A DNA stretch of 64,000 nt, taken from positions 3,844,001 through 3,908,000 of the forward strand of contig OZ255630.1 of the NCBI GenBank assembly GCA_965276825.1, written 5' to 3'. Shown here piece after piece: positions 55,978-64,000 of this stretch (positions are counted from its first letter, which is position 1; each line of letters opens with the position of its first letter). The position numbers were made by a program, and so were the translations under genes. Below the pieces are notes generated by a model. The model was not told where the DNA came from, did not search any database, and worked only from the letters and a program-made list of their open reading frames with translations. The DNA comes from G965276765 sp965276825. GTDB lineage: Bacteria > Actinomycetota > Acidimicrobiia > Acidimicrobiales > Palsa-688.

Positions 55978-57258
55978 ATGCGGGCGAGCACATGGCGCGC
56001 CCCCGGCGCCGAGGCGGCGTCGGCCGGTCCGCTCCGGCGGATGAAGCTGACCGCCACGCTGGCGCTGGTCGTCGCGGCGGCGGTGTTCGTGGCCAGCTCG
56101 ATCGTCGCCGGTGGCCACGGCCAGCTCCTGGCCTTCGTGCGCTCGGGCGCGGAGGCGGCGATGGTCGGCGGTCTGGCCGACTGGTTCGCCGTCACGGCCC
56201 TGTTCCGGCGACCACTCGGGCTGGCGATCCCCCACACCGCGCTCATCCCCCGCAAGAAGGACGAGCTGGCCACCAAGCTCGGGGAATTCGTCACCGGTTA
56301 CTTCCTCACGCCCGCGGCGCTGCAGCGCCAGATCACCGACGCCGGCGTGGTGGCCAGGGTGGGCAGCTGGCTGGCCGACCCCGACCATGCGGCCCGGGTG
56401 GGCGGCGAGGCGGCCACCCTGGCCGAGCGGGCTCTGGCTGCGGTGGAGGACGCCGACATCGTCGACGCCATCATCGAGCTGGCCCGCAGGGACCAGGCCC
56501 GCCGCTCGTACGCGCCCATCCTCGGCCGGCTCCTCGCCGCCGCGGTCGACGGCGGGGCGACCCGTCCCCTGGTCGACGTGCTGGCCGCCCGGGCGCACGA
56601 CTACCTGGACGCGCACGTCGACGACCTGCGCCCGACGGTCAGGCGCTTCATCGAGGACCGCAACTGGGTGACGTGGCTGGTCACCACCGACCGCTTCGTG
56701 ACCAAGCTGCTTCGTGACACGGCGACCGAGCTCGGGGCGATCGGCGAGGACCGCGACCACCCGGTGCGCGTCGGCCTCGACCGGATCCTGCGCGACGTGG
56801 CCGCCGACCTCTGCGACGACCAGGCGACCGCCGAGCAGGTCGACACCGTGGTGGCCAGGCTGCTCGACGACGGGGCGGCGCGGGACGCGCTGACCGGCCT
56901 GGTCAACGACGCGGTCGCGTCGCTGCGGGCGTCGCTCGTGGCCCCCGACGGCGAGCTGGCGGCCCGCATCGCCGCCCTGGTCGCCCGCATCGGCCGGCGA
57001 CTGGTCGACGACGACGACCTGCGCGACGACATCGAGGCCCGCATCGGGTCGCTGGTCGTCCACGGCGCCGAGCGCTACGGCGGGGAGCTGACCCGGCTGA
57101 TCCGGACCCAGGTGGGCGACTGGCCGGCGGCGGCCGCGTCCCGGCGCATCGAGCTCGCCGTCGGCCGGGATCTGCAGTTCATCCGGATCAACGGCACCAT
57201 CGTCGGCGCCCTGGCCGGCCTGGCCATCCACGGCCTGGCTCTCCTGCTGCCCTCCTGA
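55978..57258 (+). CDS. DUF445 family membrane protein
   Basis: The 426-residue protein has membrane helices at about 22-45 and at the extreme C-terminus (about 403-424, LAGLAIHGLALLLPS). Between them is a long helical, partly coiled region. GGLADWFAVTALFRRPLGLAIPHTALIP near 60-90 is the DUF445 signature. The function of this family is unknown; it is often membrane-anchored at both ends. A -10-like box supports the ATG at 55978. It is divergent from the ferredoxin-P450 operon. Confidence 0.9.
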   Translation: MRASTWRAPGAEAASAGPLRRMKLTATLALVVAAAVFVASSIVAGGHGQLLAFVRSGAEAAMVGGLADWFAVTALFRRPLGLAIPHTALIPRKKDELATKLGEFVTGYFLTPAALQRQITDAGVVARVGSWLADPDHAARVGGEAATLAERALAAVEDADIVDAIIELARRDQARRSYAPILGRLLAAAVDGGATRPLVDVLAARAHDYLDAHVDDLRPTVRRFIEDRNWVTWLVTTDRFVTKLLRDTATELGAIGEDRDHPVRVGLDRILRDVAADLCDDQATAEQVDTVVARLLDDGAARDALTGLVNDAVASLRASLVAPDGELAARIAALVARIGRRLVDDDDLRDDIEARIGSLVVHGAERYGGELTRLIRTQVGDWPAAAASRRIELAVGRDLQFIRINGTIVGALAGLAIHGLALLLPS

Positions 57259-57270
57259 GGGAGAGGTGCG

Positions 57271-58488
57271 TCAGGCAAGGGCCATCGCCGCGTGGAGGGC
57301 GATCCCGGTGACCATGGCGTCCTCGTCGATCCGCATCCGGTTGGAGTGGTTGGGCGCGGGCTTGGCCACCCCCTGGGGGGCGGCACCGAGGAACGCCATC
57401 GACCCGGGGACCTGCTGGAGCACGTACGACCAGTCCTCCGCCCCCATCATCGGGCTCGGCATCAGGATGGCCTTGCGCCCGACGAGGCCGCCGGCCACAT
57501 CGAGGGTCCGCCCTGCGGCGGCCGCGTCGTTGACCGTCACCGGGTAGCTCCCTTCGAGGATCTCGACCTCCGCCCGACAGCCGTGGGCGGCGGCCACGTG
57601 CTCGGCCACCCGGCGCAGCCCGTCGATGGCCAGCTGCCGGGACCGGTCGGACACGGCCCGCACGGTGCCCGCGCAGACGACCGACTCGGGGATGACGTTG
57701 TAGGCGGTGCCGGCGACGATCCGGGTCACGGTCACGACGGCCGGATCGAACACCGGCACCGTTCGAGTCACCATGGACTGGAGTCCCGTGACGATGGCGC
57801 AGGCCACCGGCACCGGGTCGACGGCGTCATGGGGCATCGACGCGTGGCCGCCCTCGCCGACGACGGTGACGCGGAACTCGTCGGCCGAGGCCATCAGCGT
57901 GCCCGGCCGGCAGGCCACCACGCCCGAGGGGAGGCTCGGCGTGACGTGGATGGCGAAGGCCCGGTCGACGGTGCCGTGGTCGGCGAGCAGCCCCTCCCGC
58001 AGCATCACCTCGGCGCCACCGGCGCCCTCCTCGCCCGGCTGGAACATCAGCACCACCCGGCCCGCGAGCTCGGCCCTCCTGGCCTGGAGCAGCCGCGCCG
58101 CACCGACGAGCATGGCCACGTGGGCGTCGTGGCCACAGGCGTGCATCCGCCCCTCGACGCCCGACGAGAAGTCGAGGTCGGTGTCCTCGGGCATCTCCAA
58201 GGCGTCCATGTCGGCGCGCAGCAGGGTGGTCGGACCCTCCAGGTCGCCGTCGATCACCGCGACCACGGACGTCGTGTCCCCGCCGGGCGCGCCGGAGAGG
58301 CCGATCCCGTCGAGCTCCTCGATGACCGTCGCCTGCGTGACGGGCAGGTCGAGGCCGATCTCGGGATGGCGGTGGATCCTCCGGCGCAGCGCCACGGCCG
58401 CGTCGAGGGCGGCCCCGGCGTCGGCCAGGAGCGCAGGGTCGGGCCCCTGCCCCGGCTCGGGTGCAGTCTGGTCGGTCTGGTCGGTCAC
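57271..58488 (-). CDS. M20-family amidohydrolase (M20D, IAA-amino acid hydrolase/hippuricase type)
   Basis: The 405-residue metal-dependent amidohydrolase should cleave N-acyl amino acids. RRRIHRHPEIG and ADMDAL are N-terminal landmarks. HACGHDAHVAML contains the Cys, His and Asp metal ligands, and FQPGEEGAGGAEVML has the catalytic Glu pair. A lid domain with PHDAVDPV lies at about 190-310. GGGGGAG upstream supports the GTG at 58488. It is convergent with the DUF445 gene, 12 bp apart. Confidence 0.92.
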   Translation of the reverse strand: MTDQTDQTAPEPGQGPDPALLADAGAALDAAVALRRRIHRHPEIGLDLPVTQATVIEELDGIGLSGAPGGDTTSVVAVIDGDLEGPTTLLRADMDALEMPEDTDLDFSSGVEGRMHACGHDAHVAMLVGAARLLQARRAELAGRVVLMFQPGEEGAGGAEVMLREGLLADHGTVDRAFAIHVTPSLPSGVVACRPGTLMASADEFRVTVVGEGGHASMPHDAVDPVPVACAIVTGLQSMVTRTVPVFDPAVVTVTRIVAGTAYNVIPESVVCAGTVRAVSDRSRQLAIDGLRRVAEHVAAAHGCRAEVEILEGSYPVTVNDAAAAGRTLDVAGGLVGRKAILMPSPMMGAEDWSYVLQQVPGSMAFLGAAPQGVAKPAPNHSNRMRIDEDAMVTGIALHAAMALA

Positions 58489-58540
58489 GTCGGCTCCCCC
58501 GTCCTCGCCTCGCCGCCCGGTCCGGGTCGGCGCCGAGATG

Positions 58541-59896
58541 CTAGGTGTCCTGGCCGGCGGGCGCAGGTGCGTCCCGTCCCGTCTCGGCCATGGCCTGGCG
58601 GCCGAAGACCTGCTGGGCGGTGATGGTCCGCTCGCTGCGGGAGCGGCCGAGGAAGCTCACCCCCCAGTGGGCCAGCGCCGAGACGCGGTTCTTGAAGCCG
58701 GTCAGGAAGACCAGGTGCACGAAGACCCAGAGCAGCCAGCCGATCAGGCCGGCGACGCGGATCGGGCCGACGTCGGCGACCGCGTGGAAACGGGCGACCG
58801 ACGCCATCGTGCCGAGGTCCCGGTAGCGCAACGGGCCGATCGGCGGCCGACCGGTGGCGCGCCGCTCGATCCCTTTGGCGGCGTGGCGGCCCGACTGCAT
58901 GGCCACCTCGGCGACCCCGGGCAGGTCGTCGAGCCCCATCAGATCCCCGACGACGGACACCTCGGGTCGTCCGGGCAGCGAGCAGTCGGGCCCGACCTCG
59001 ACCCGTCCTGACCGGTCGAGGGTGACCCCGTCGGCTCGGGCGAGGAGCTCCCCGATCGACGCGCCCCGCACGCCGGCGGCCCACACCTTCACCGCCGCGT
59101 CGATGCGACGCAGGGCGGGGTCGGGGGAGTCGATGTCGACGCCGCCCTCGTCGACCCCGCTCACCATCGACCCGAGGCGGATGTCCACCCCGAGGCGGCG
59201 GAGCTCGGCCGCCGCCTTCGCCGAGAGCCGGTCCCCGAAGCCGGAGAGGATCTCGTGGCCGCCGTCGAGGAGGATCACCCGGGCCGTGGCCGGGTCGATC
59301 GAGCGGAAGTTGTGCCGGAGGGTCCGCCGGGACAGCTCGGCGATCTGGCCGGCCATCTCGACTCCGGTGGCGCCTGCGCCGATGACCACGAAGGTCAGGT
59401 AGGCGGCCCGGCGGGCCGGCTCCGGCTCGAGCTCGGCCAGCTCGAACGCCCCGAGGATCCGGCCCCGCAGCTCGAGGGCGTCGTCGATGGTCTTCAGGCT
59501 CGGCGCGTGGACGGCGAAGGCGTCGTGGCCGAAGTACGACGAGGTCGAGCCGGCCGACACCACCAGGCTGTCGTAGCGGGTCAGGGTGCGCCGGCCGACG
59601 ACCTCCGACACGACGATGCGCTCGTCGAGGTCGACGTCGACGACGTCGCCGAGCACCACGGCCACGTTGGTTTGCCGCTGCAGCACCTCCCGGGTGGCGG
59701 GGGCGATCTCGCCCGGCGAGAGGATCCCCGTCGCCACCTGGTAGAGCAGAGGCTGGAAGAGGTGGTGGTTGGTGCGGTCGATCACCGTGACGTCTACGGG
59801 CGCCCCCCGCAGGGCCTTCGTCGCGAACAGCCCACCGAAGCCGGCACCGACGATCACCACGCGGTGTCGGGCTCCCTCGGTCCTGCGGTCGGTCAC
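58541..59896 (-). CDS. ndh: Type II NADH dehydrogenase (NDH-2-like) FAD oxidoreductase
   Basis: The protein of about 451 residues has the FAD-binding motif VVIVGAGFGGLFATKAL near the start, an NAD-binding GAGATGVEMAGQIAEL near 165, and a GRPEVSVVGDLMGLD segment that closes the FAD site. The C-terminus has a hydrophobic segment (about 400-425, GLIGWLLWVFVHLVFL) for membrane attachment. It would pass electrons from NADH to quinone without pumping. I chose the GTG at 59896 because GAGGAG lies 6 nt upstream; the ATG at 59902 would touch that site. Confidence 0.9.
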   Translation of the reverse strand: MTDRRTEGARHRVVIVGAGFGGLFATKALRGAPVDVTVIDRTNHHLFQPLLYQVATGILSPGEIAPATREVLQRQTNVAVVLGDVVDVDLDERIVVSEVVGRRTLTRYDSLVVSAGSTSSYFGHDAFAVHAPSLKTIDDALELRGRILGAFELAELEPEPARRAAYLTFVVIGAGATGVEMAGQIAELSRRTLRHNFRSIDPATARVILLDGGHEILSGFGDRLSAKAAAELRRLGVDIRLGSMVSGVDEGGVDIDSPDPALRRIDAAVKVWAAGVRGASIGELLARADGVTLDRSGRVEVGPDCSLPGRPEVSVVGDLMGLDDLPGVAEVAMQSGRHAAKGIERRATGRPPIGPLRYRDLGTMASVARFHAVADVGPIRVAGLIGWLLWVFVHLVFLTGFKNRVSALAHWGVSFLGRSRSERTITAQQVFGRQAMAETGRDAPAPAGQDT

Positions 59897-59917
59897 GGCC
59901 ATCTCCTCGGTCGGCTG

Positions 59918-59943
59918 CCCTCTATCGCTACCCTCTTTCGCTA
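59918..59943. repeat. Tandem 13-bp repeat in a divergent promoter region
   Basis: CCCTCTATCGCTA and CCCTCTTTCGCTA are adjacent, with one difference. They lie between the NDH-2-type gene and the divergent helicase gene. They could be a regulator site or hold -10-like TAGCGA boxes. Confidence 0.55.
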
Positions 59944-60020
59944 CCCCCGGAAGGCCGGCCGTCCCGCCGGGCCCCCGGCCTCCTCCCGGCGGGCGGCGCC
60001 GCTCGGGCAGAGTGATCGGC

Positions 60021-62552
60021 GTGCCCGACCTCGCCGACCTCGTCGCCGCCCGTCCCGGGCCCGATGCGGCCATGGATGGCTTCCTCGCCTGGGTGGACGG
60101 CCGTGGCCTGCAGCCGTACCCGGCGCAGGAGGAGGCCCTGCTCGAGGTGTTCGCCGGATCCCACGTCATCGTCGACACCCCCACCGGGTCGGGCAAGAGC
60201 CTGATCGCCCTCGGCGCCCATGTGGCCGCCGCCTCCGCCGGCCGCAGGAGCTGGTACACCGCCCCCATCAAGGCGCTGGTCTCGGAGAAGTTCTTCGCCC
60301 TCTGCGACGACCTCGGCGCCGACCGGGTCGGCATGCTCACCGGCGACGCGACCATCAACCCCGGCGCCCCGGTCATGTGCGCGACCGCGGAGATCGTCGC
60401 CAACCTGGCCCTCCGAGGGGGCGCCGACTCGCCGGTCGGGCAGGTCGTGATGGACGAGTTCCACTTCTACGGCGACCCGGACCGGGGGTGGGCGTGGCAG
60501 GTCCCCCTCCTCGAGCTGACCAGGGCCCAGATGATCCTCATGTCGGCGACCCTCGGCGACACGTCGCGCATCGAGGAGGGCCTGGCGCGACGCACCGGCC
60601 GGCCCGTCGCCGTGGTGCGCTCGGCCACCCGCCCCGTCCCGCTCGACCACACCTACCGCAAGACCCCGCTCCACGAGACCGTCGAGGAGCTGCTCGCCTC
60701 CGACCGGGCCCCGCTCTACATCGTGCACTTCACCCAGGCGGGCGCGGTCGCGCAGGCCCAGGCCCTCACCTCCGCCCAGGTGACCGACCGGCCGGGACGC
60801 GAGGCCGTGGCCGCCGCCACGGCGACGTTCCGCTTCGCCCCCGGCTTCGGCCAGACCCTCTCGCGGCTGCTGCGCCACGGCATCGGCGTCCACCACGGCG
60901 GGATGCTGCCCAAGTACCGGCGGCTGGTCGAGCGCCTCACCCAGGCGGGCCTGCTCCGCGTGGTGGTCGGCACCGACACCCTCGGCGTCGGCGTCAACCT
61001 CCCGCTGCGCACGGTGGTGCTGACCGGGCTGGCCAAGTACGACGGGCGCAGCTCGCGCCTGTTGAGCGCCAGGGAGCTGCACCAGATCGCCGGCCGGGCC
61101 GGCCGGCCCGGCTACGACACCTCCGGGCTGGTGGTGGTGCAGGCCCCCGAGCACGTGATCGACAACGAGCGGGCCGTCGAGAAGGCCGCGGGCGACCCCC
61201 GGAAGCTCCGGCGCCTGGTCAGGTCGCAGCCCCCCCGCGGCTTCGTGGCGTGGGACGAGGCCGTCTTCGCCCGTCTCGTCGCCTCGCCGCCCGAGGCCCT
61301 GCTCCCGCAGTTCAAGGTGAGCAACTCGCTGCTGCTCCAGGTCCTCGACCGGCCCGGCGACGGCTGCCTGGCGCTGCGCCACCTGCTCACCGACAACGAC
61401 GAGGCCCCGGTCGCTCGGCGGGCGCACATCCGCAGGGCCATCGCGCTGTACCGCTCGCTCCTCGCGGCGGGCGCACTGGCCCGATCGGACCGTCCCGACG
61501 AGCAGGGCCGCTGGGTCAGGGTGCCGGCGGGCCTCCAGATCGACTTCGCCCTCGACAACCCGCTCAGCCCGTGGGCGCTCGAGGCCCTGCCCCTCCTGGA
61601 CCGGTCGTCGCCGGCGTGGACGCTCGACGTCGTCAGCGTGGTCGAGGCCACCCTGGACGATCCGGGCCCGGTCCTCGCCGCCCAGCTGGCCCGGCTGAGG
61701 ACCGAGACCCTCACCGCGCTCAAGGCCGAAGGAATGGAGTACGAGGCTCGCCTCGAGGTCCTGGACGGCCTCGAGTACCCCAAGCCGCTCCGCGAGTGGA
61801 CCTACGGGCTCTTCGACGCCTACCGGGTCGTCAACCCCTGGGCGGCGGACCACAACATCCGACCCAAGTCGGTGGCGAGGGACCTCTACGAGCAGGCCAT
61901 GACCTTCGGCGAGTACGTCGCCCACTACGGCCTGGCCCGCTCGGAGGGCCTCGTGCTGCGCTACCTGTCCGACGTCTACAAGGCCCTGGTGCGCACCGTT
62001 CCCGAGGACGCCAAGACCGACGAGCTGGTCGACCTGACCGAGTGGCTGGGGGAGCTCGTTCGCCAGGTCGACTCGAGCCTGATCGACGAGTGGCAGCGGC
62101 TGGCCACCCGGGCGGCGGAGGTCGATCCAGCCCGGCCCTCCGCCGGCCCTCCCGCCGTGGCCGACGAGGGGGAGGCGCCGCCGGTGACGGTCAACACGCG
62201 GGCCTTCCGCGTGATGGTCCGCAACGCGGCGTTCCGTCGCGTCGAGCTGGCTGCCATCGGCGACGTGGCCACCCTCGCCTCGCTCGAGGGGCCGGGCGGC
62301 TGGGACCGGGCCACGTGGGAGGCGGCGCTGACGGGCTACCGGGCCGAGCACGGGCCGATCGGGACCGGAGCCGACGCCAGGGCCGCGACGTGGCACCGGG
62401 TGGAGGTCACCGGGAGCGCGTGGGCCGTGCACCAGGTGCTCGACGACGCCGACGGCTGGCACGACGTGGCCATCTCCGGCCAGGTCGACCTGGCCGGGTC
62501 GGACGCCGCCGGCGCCCCGGTGTGGGTGACGACCGGCCTGGGCCCGGTCTGA
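60021..62552 (+). CDS. Ski2-like DEAD/DEAH-box helicase with DUF3516
   Basis: The 843-residue SF2 helicase has Walker A DTPTGSGKS, a Walker B-type MDEFHFY, SATLGD (motif III) and QIAGRAGRPG (motif VI). Residues from about 500 form a DUF3516-type C-terminal region (with EYPKPLREWTYGLFDAYRVVNPWA) found in actinobacterial Ski2-like helicases. It is thought to act on RNA or DNA-RNA structures. CAGAGT 7 nt before GTG 60021 supports this start; GTG 60012 is an alternative. Confidence 0.88.
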   Translation: MPDLADLVAARPGPDAAMDGFLAWVDGRGLQPYPAQEEALLEVFAGSHVIVDTPTGSGKSLIALGAHVAAASAGRRSWYTAPIKALVSEKFFALCDDLGADRVGMLTGDATINPGAPVMCATAEIVANLALRGGADSPVGQVVMDEFHFYGDPDRGWAWQVPLLELTRAQMILMSATLGDTSRIEEGLARRTGRPVAVVRSATRPVPLDHTYRKTPLHETVEELLASDRAPLYIVHFTQAGAVAQAQALTSAQVTDRPGREAVAAATATFRFAPGFGQTLSRLLRHGIGVHHGGMLPKYRRLVERLTQAGLLRVVVGTDTLGVGVNLPLRTVVLTGLAKYDGRSSRLLSARELHQIAGRAGRPGYDTSGLVVVQAPEHVIDNERAVEKAAGDPRKLRRLVRSQPPRGFVAWDEAVFARLVASPPEALLPQFKVSNSLLLQVLDRPGDGCLALRHLLTDNDEAPVARRAHIRRAIALYRSLLAAGALARSDRPDEQGRWVRVPAGLQIDFALDNPLSPWALEALPLLDRSSPAWTLDVVSVVEATLDDPGPVLAAQLARLRTETLTALKAEGMEYEARLEVLDGLEYPKPLREWTYGLFDAYRVVNPWAADHNIRPKSVARDLYEQAMTFGEYVAHYGLARSEGLVLRYLSDVYKALVRTVPEDAKTDELVDLTEWLGELVRQVDSSLIDEWQRLATRAAEVDPARPSAGPPAVADEGEAPPVTVNTRAFRVMVRNAAFRRVELAAIGDVATLASLEGPGGWDRATWEAALTGYRAEHGPIGTGADARAATWHRVEVTGSAWAVHQVLDDADGWHDVAISGQVDLAGSDAAGAPVWVTTGLGPV

Positions 62553-62583
62553 TGTCCGGGGGCCTGGCCGCCGCGGCCTCCGC

Positions 62584-63234
62584 TCAGGGGCGGTCGCCCG
62601 GGCGCTCCCGGGAGGAGTCGATCCCCGGCCTGGTGCCACCACGGGGGGCGAAGCGCGCGTGCTGGTAGCTGGCCCGCAGGCGGCGCAGCACGCCGACCCG
62701 GTCGTACCAGGCGGGCTCGACGTTGGGCCGCAGGCTGCTCTCGGCGTACGTCTGCTTGGCCGACGGCGCGTCCTCCTGCGAGCCCAGCGCGCCGCGGAGC
62801 TCGGCGACGTCGTCCTCGCCGGCTGACTCGACGTCGAACATCTGGCCGAAGCGCTCGACCGCCTCGTCCATCTCCGGGTTGCTCAAGGTGATCGCCTGGT
62901 GGCCCCGGCCGAGCTCGTCGAGGCGGCGCAGCACCGCCTTGCGCGCCTCGTGGTCACCACGGACCCGCGCCGCCAGGCCGTGGTCAGAGCGCTCGTCGAA
63001 TCGGCCGGCGAGCAGATCCTTGGCCGACTCCCTCGCCGCGATGTGCTGCACCAGCAGCTTGGCGGCCGATCCCCGATCCCAGCGCACCTCCACGTCGTCG
63101 CCGCCCTCCAGGGTGGCCGTCGCCCGCCGCCACTCCGCGAGGAGCCGCTGGATGGCGTGGTTCTCGGACAGGAGCACGTCGACCGCGTCGTCGGGCGGCC
63201 CGCTGGTGTCGTGGCTGTCGGAGGTGGCGGTCAT
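62584..63234 (-). CDS. Hemerythrin-like (HHE domain) protein
   Basis: The 216-residue helical protein has His-rich positions fitting a diiron HHE fold (SENHAIQRLL at 24-33, VQHIAARE near 62-69, DHEARKAV near 93-100), followed by a polar C-terminal tail. Such proteins in actinobacteria are linked to oxidative, nitrosative or acid stress. The ATG at 63234 is the start of the domain. An inverted repeat and a GTTT/GGCGTA-like promoter lie upstream. Confidence 0.75.
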   Translation of the reverse strand: MTATSDSHDTSGPPDDAVDVLLSENHAIQRLLAEWRRATATLEGGDDVEVRWDRGSAAKLLVQHIAARESAKDLLAGRFDERSDHGLAARVRGDHEARKAVLRRLDELGRGHQAITLSNPEMDEAVERFGQMFDVESAGEDDVAELRGALGSQEDAPSAKQTYAESSLRPNVEPAWYDRVGVLRRLRASYQHARFAPRGGTRPGIDSSRERPGDRP

Positions 63235-63261
63235 CGGCTCGTCGGTCGGCTCGGCGTCATC

Positions 63262-63279
63262 ACCGGGATTGTTCCCGGT
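63262..63279. promoter_or_regulatory. Inverted repeat in the hemerythrin leader
   Basis: ACCGGGA and TCCCGGT form a perfect 7-bp stem with a 4-nt loop, 28 bp upstream of the hemerythrin start. It could be an operator, an mRNA hairpin, or the terminator of the upstream gene. Confidence 0.45.
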
Positions 63280-63291
63280 TGCGGCCGCGTC

Positions 63292-63315
63292 TACGCCACG
63301 AATCGATCACCAAAC
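63292..63315 (-). promoter_or_regulatory. Possible stress-sigma-type promoter before the hemerythrin gene
   Basis: On the minus strand, GTTT (63315-63312) and GGCGTA (63297-63292) are 14 nt apart. This loosely resembles the GTTT-N14-16-GGGTAT pattern of actinobacterial SigB-type promoters. The -10 match is imperfect. Confidence 0.25.
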
Positions 63316-63351
63316 CGCGCTAAAAGTGTCCAGCGCCCCGCGACGCGACGG

Positions 63352-63723
63352 TCATCCCTCGGTGACGTGCAGCGCCCCGTCCTCGGGATCGACGGGCGCC
63401 TCCTCGCCCATCGGACCCACCTCCCCCTCCTCCCCGTCGGTGTCGATGGCGATGGCGTCGTCGGCCGCCACATCGGCAGACGAGCGGCGCTCGCCGAAGT
63501 CGGGCGTCTCGCTGGCCGCCCGCTCAGCGACCGACTCGCCGGTCACCTGCTCGTGCACGGTGACCGGGTAGGCCGGGTCGCTGCCGGCGGCGATCGAGTG
63601 GTCTCTCGGCAGCAGCCTGGCCCCCTCCTCCAGGGTCTCGACGTCCTTACCCGGCACGGTGTCCTGCACCTCGTCGGGAAGGCCTTCGACGGCTGCGCTC
63701 TCGGTGGGATTCGAATCCGGCAT
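63352..63723 (-). CDS. Acidic protein, DUF5709-like
   Basis: The 123-residue, Asp/Glu-rich protein has no Cys, no membrane helix and likely little stable structure. The pattern VTVHEQVTGESVAERAASETPDFG resembles DUF5709, a family of small acidic actinobacterial proteins often found near stress genes. I chose the ATG at 63723; GTG 63729 would add two residues. It precedes the hemerythrin gene on the same strand, 117 bp away. Confidence 0.65.
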   Translation of the reverse strand: MPDSNPTESAAVEGLPDEVQDTVPGKDVETLEEGARLLPRDHSIAAGSDPAYPVTVHEQVTGESVAERAASETPDFGERRSSADVAADDAIAIDTDGEEGEVGPMGEEAPVDPEDGALHVTEG

Positions 63724-63825
63724 GACCACCTGCTACCCACCCGCCGGGGCGCCGACGCACCTGCCGGCGCGGCCGCGGCGCCGCGCCGTGGTTGGCGGGG
63801 ACCCCGGAGCGGGAAGGACTGTTAC

Positions 63826-64000
63826 GTGAGCGACGCCCGACCCGACGCCCGGACCACCCAGCGAGCCGACGAGCTGCTGCCCGAGGAGCGGGCCGCGGGG
63901 ACCGACGACGCCGAGGTCCAGGCGCACGCCGTGCTGGCCGACTCCGACGAGCGGTCGGACCGCTCGGACGACCACGACGGACCGGGGGCCGAGCACCGGC
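63826..64000 (+). CDS. Small acidic conserved protein (3' end cut off by window)
   Basis: The frame runs open from GTG 63826 to the window edge, at least 58 residues. It contains ADELLPEERAAGTDDAEVQAHAVLADSDER, a pattern seen in short actinobacterial proteins of unknown function. GGAAGGA at about 63811-63818 is a good ribosome-binding site 7 nt before the start. The end is outside the window. Confidence 0.6.
   Translation, partial: MSDARPDARTTQRADELLPEERAAGTDDAEVQAHAVLADSDERSDRSDDHDGPGAEHR

Overview
The window is uniformly GC-rich with many GTG starts. It encodes a mycothiol-dependent isomerase-type protein, a RecCBD operon, a ferredoxin/P450 pair and several TetR regulators. Together these point to an actinobacterium, and the mix of families looks like the class Acidimicrobiia or a relative. 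That placement is inference: there is no rRNA or other marker gene here. I saw no tRNA, rRNA or CRISPR array.

Layout. 1-6.6 kb: the end of a hybrid sensor kinase, a DinB/MDMPI-type protein and a secreted GH3 glycosidase. 6.6-18.7 kb: an accessory stretch with an AraC regulator, a VOC protein, a VapBC toxin-antitoxin pair, an intact IS256-type element with a 10-bp target duplication, remnants of a WYL regulator and an ISL3 transposase, an epoxide hydrolase, and three successive divergent TetR/enzyme pairs. Each of those pairs has two palindromes in its intergenic space. 18.8-24.1 kb: a membrane protein, a large helicase-nuclease, and small conserved genes. 24.1-27.6 kb: a response regulator-sensor kinase-response regulator operon. 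27.7-37.4 kb: an MFS exporter, an S9 peptidase, a duplicated-domain lipoprotein, a Ser/Thr kinase, a sedolisin and a frameshifted dehydrogenase.

37.5-46.5 kb holds recC-recB-recD, joined by 4-nt GTGA overlaps and preceded by a possible leader ORF. 46.4-52.9 kb holds a lipoprotein, an ABC ATPase-permease-lipoprotein operon and a beta-propeller/phosphoesterase fusion. 53-55.9 kb is a tight minus-strand operon of ferredoxin, cytochrome P450, an alkyltransferase-like protein and a cysteine-desulfurase-like PLP enzyme. 56-64 kb holds a DUF445 membrane protein, an M20 amidohydrolase, an NDH-2-type dehydrogenase, a Ski2-like helicase, a hemerythrin-like protein and acidic stress-type proteins.

How genes work together. 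RecCBD should process DNA ends. The three TetR pairs look like self-contained sensors for small molecules or oxidants. The P450 operon looks like one redox unit. Many operon-leading genes have a TANNNT-like box 5-9 nt before the start codon and no Shine-Dalgarno, which suggests leaderless transcripts. Genes inside operons use short overlaps, and some have AGGAGG-type sites. Several apparent single-base deletions in G-runs could be real decay or assembly error.
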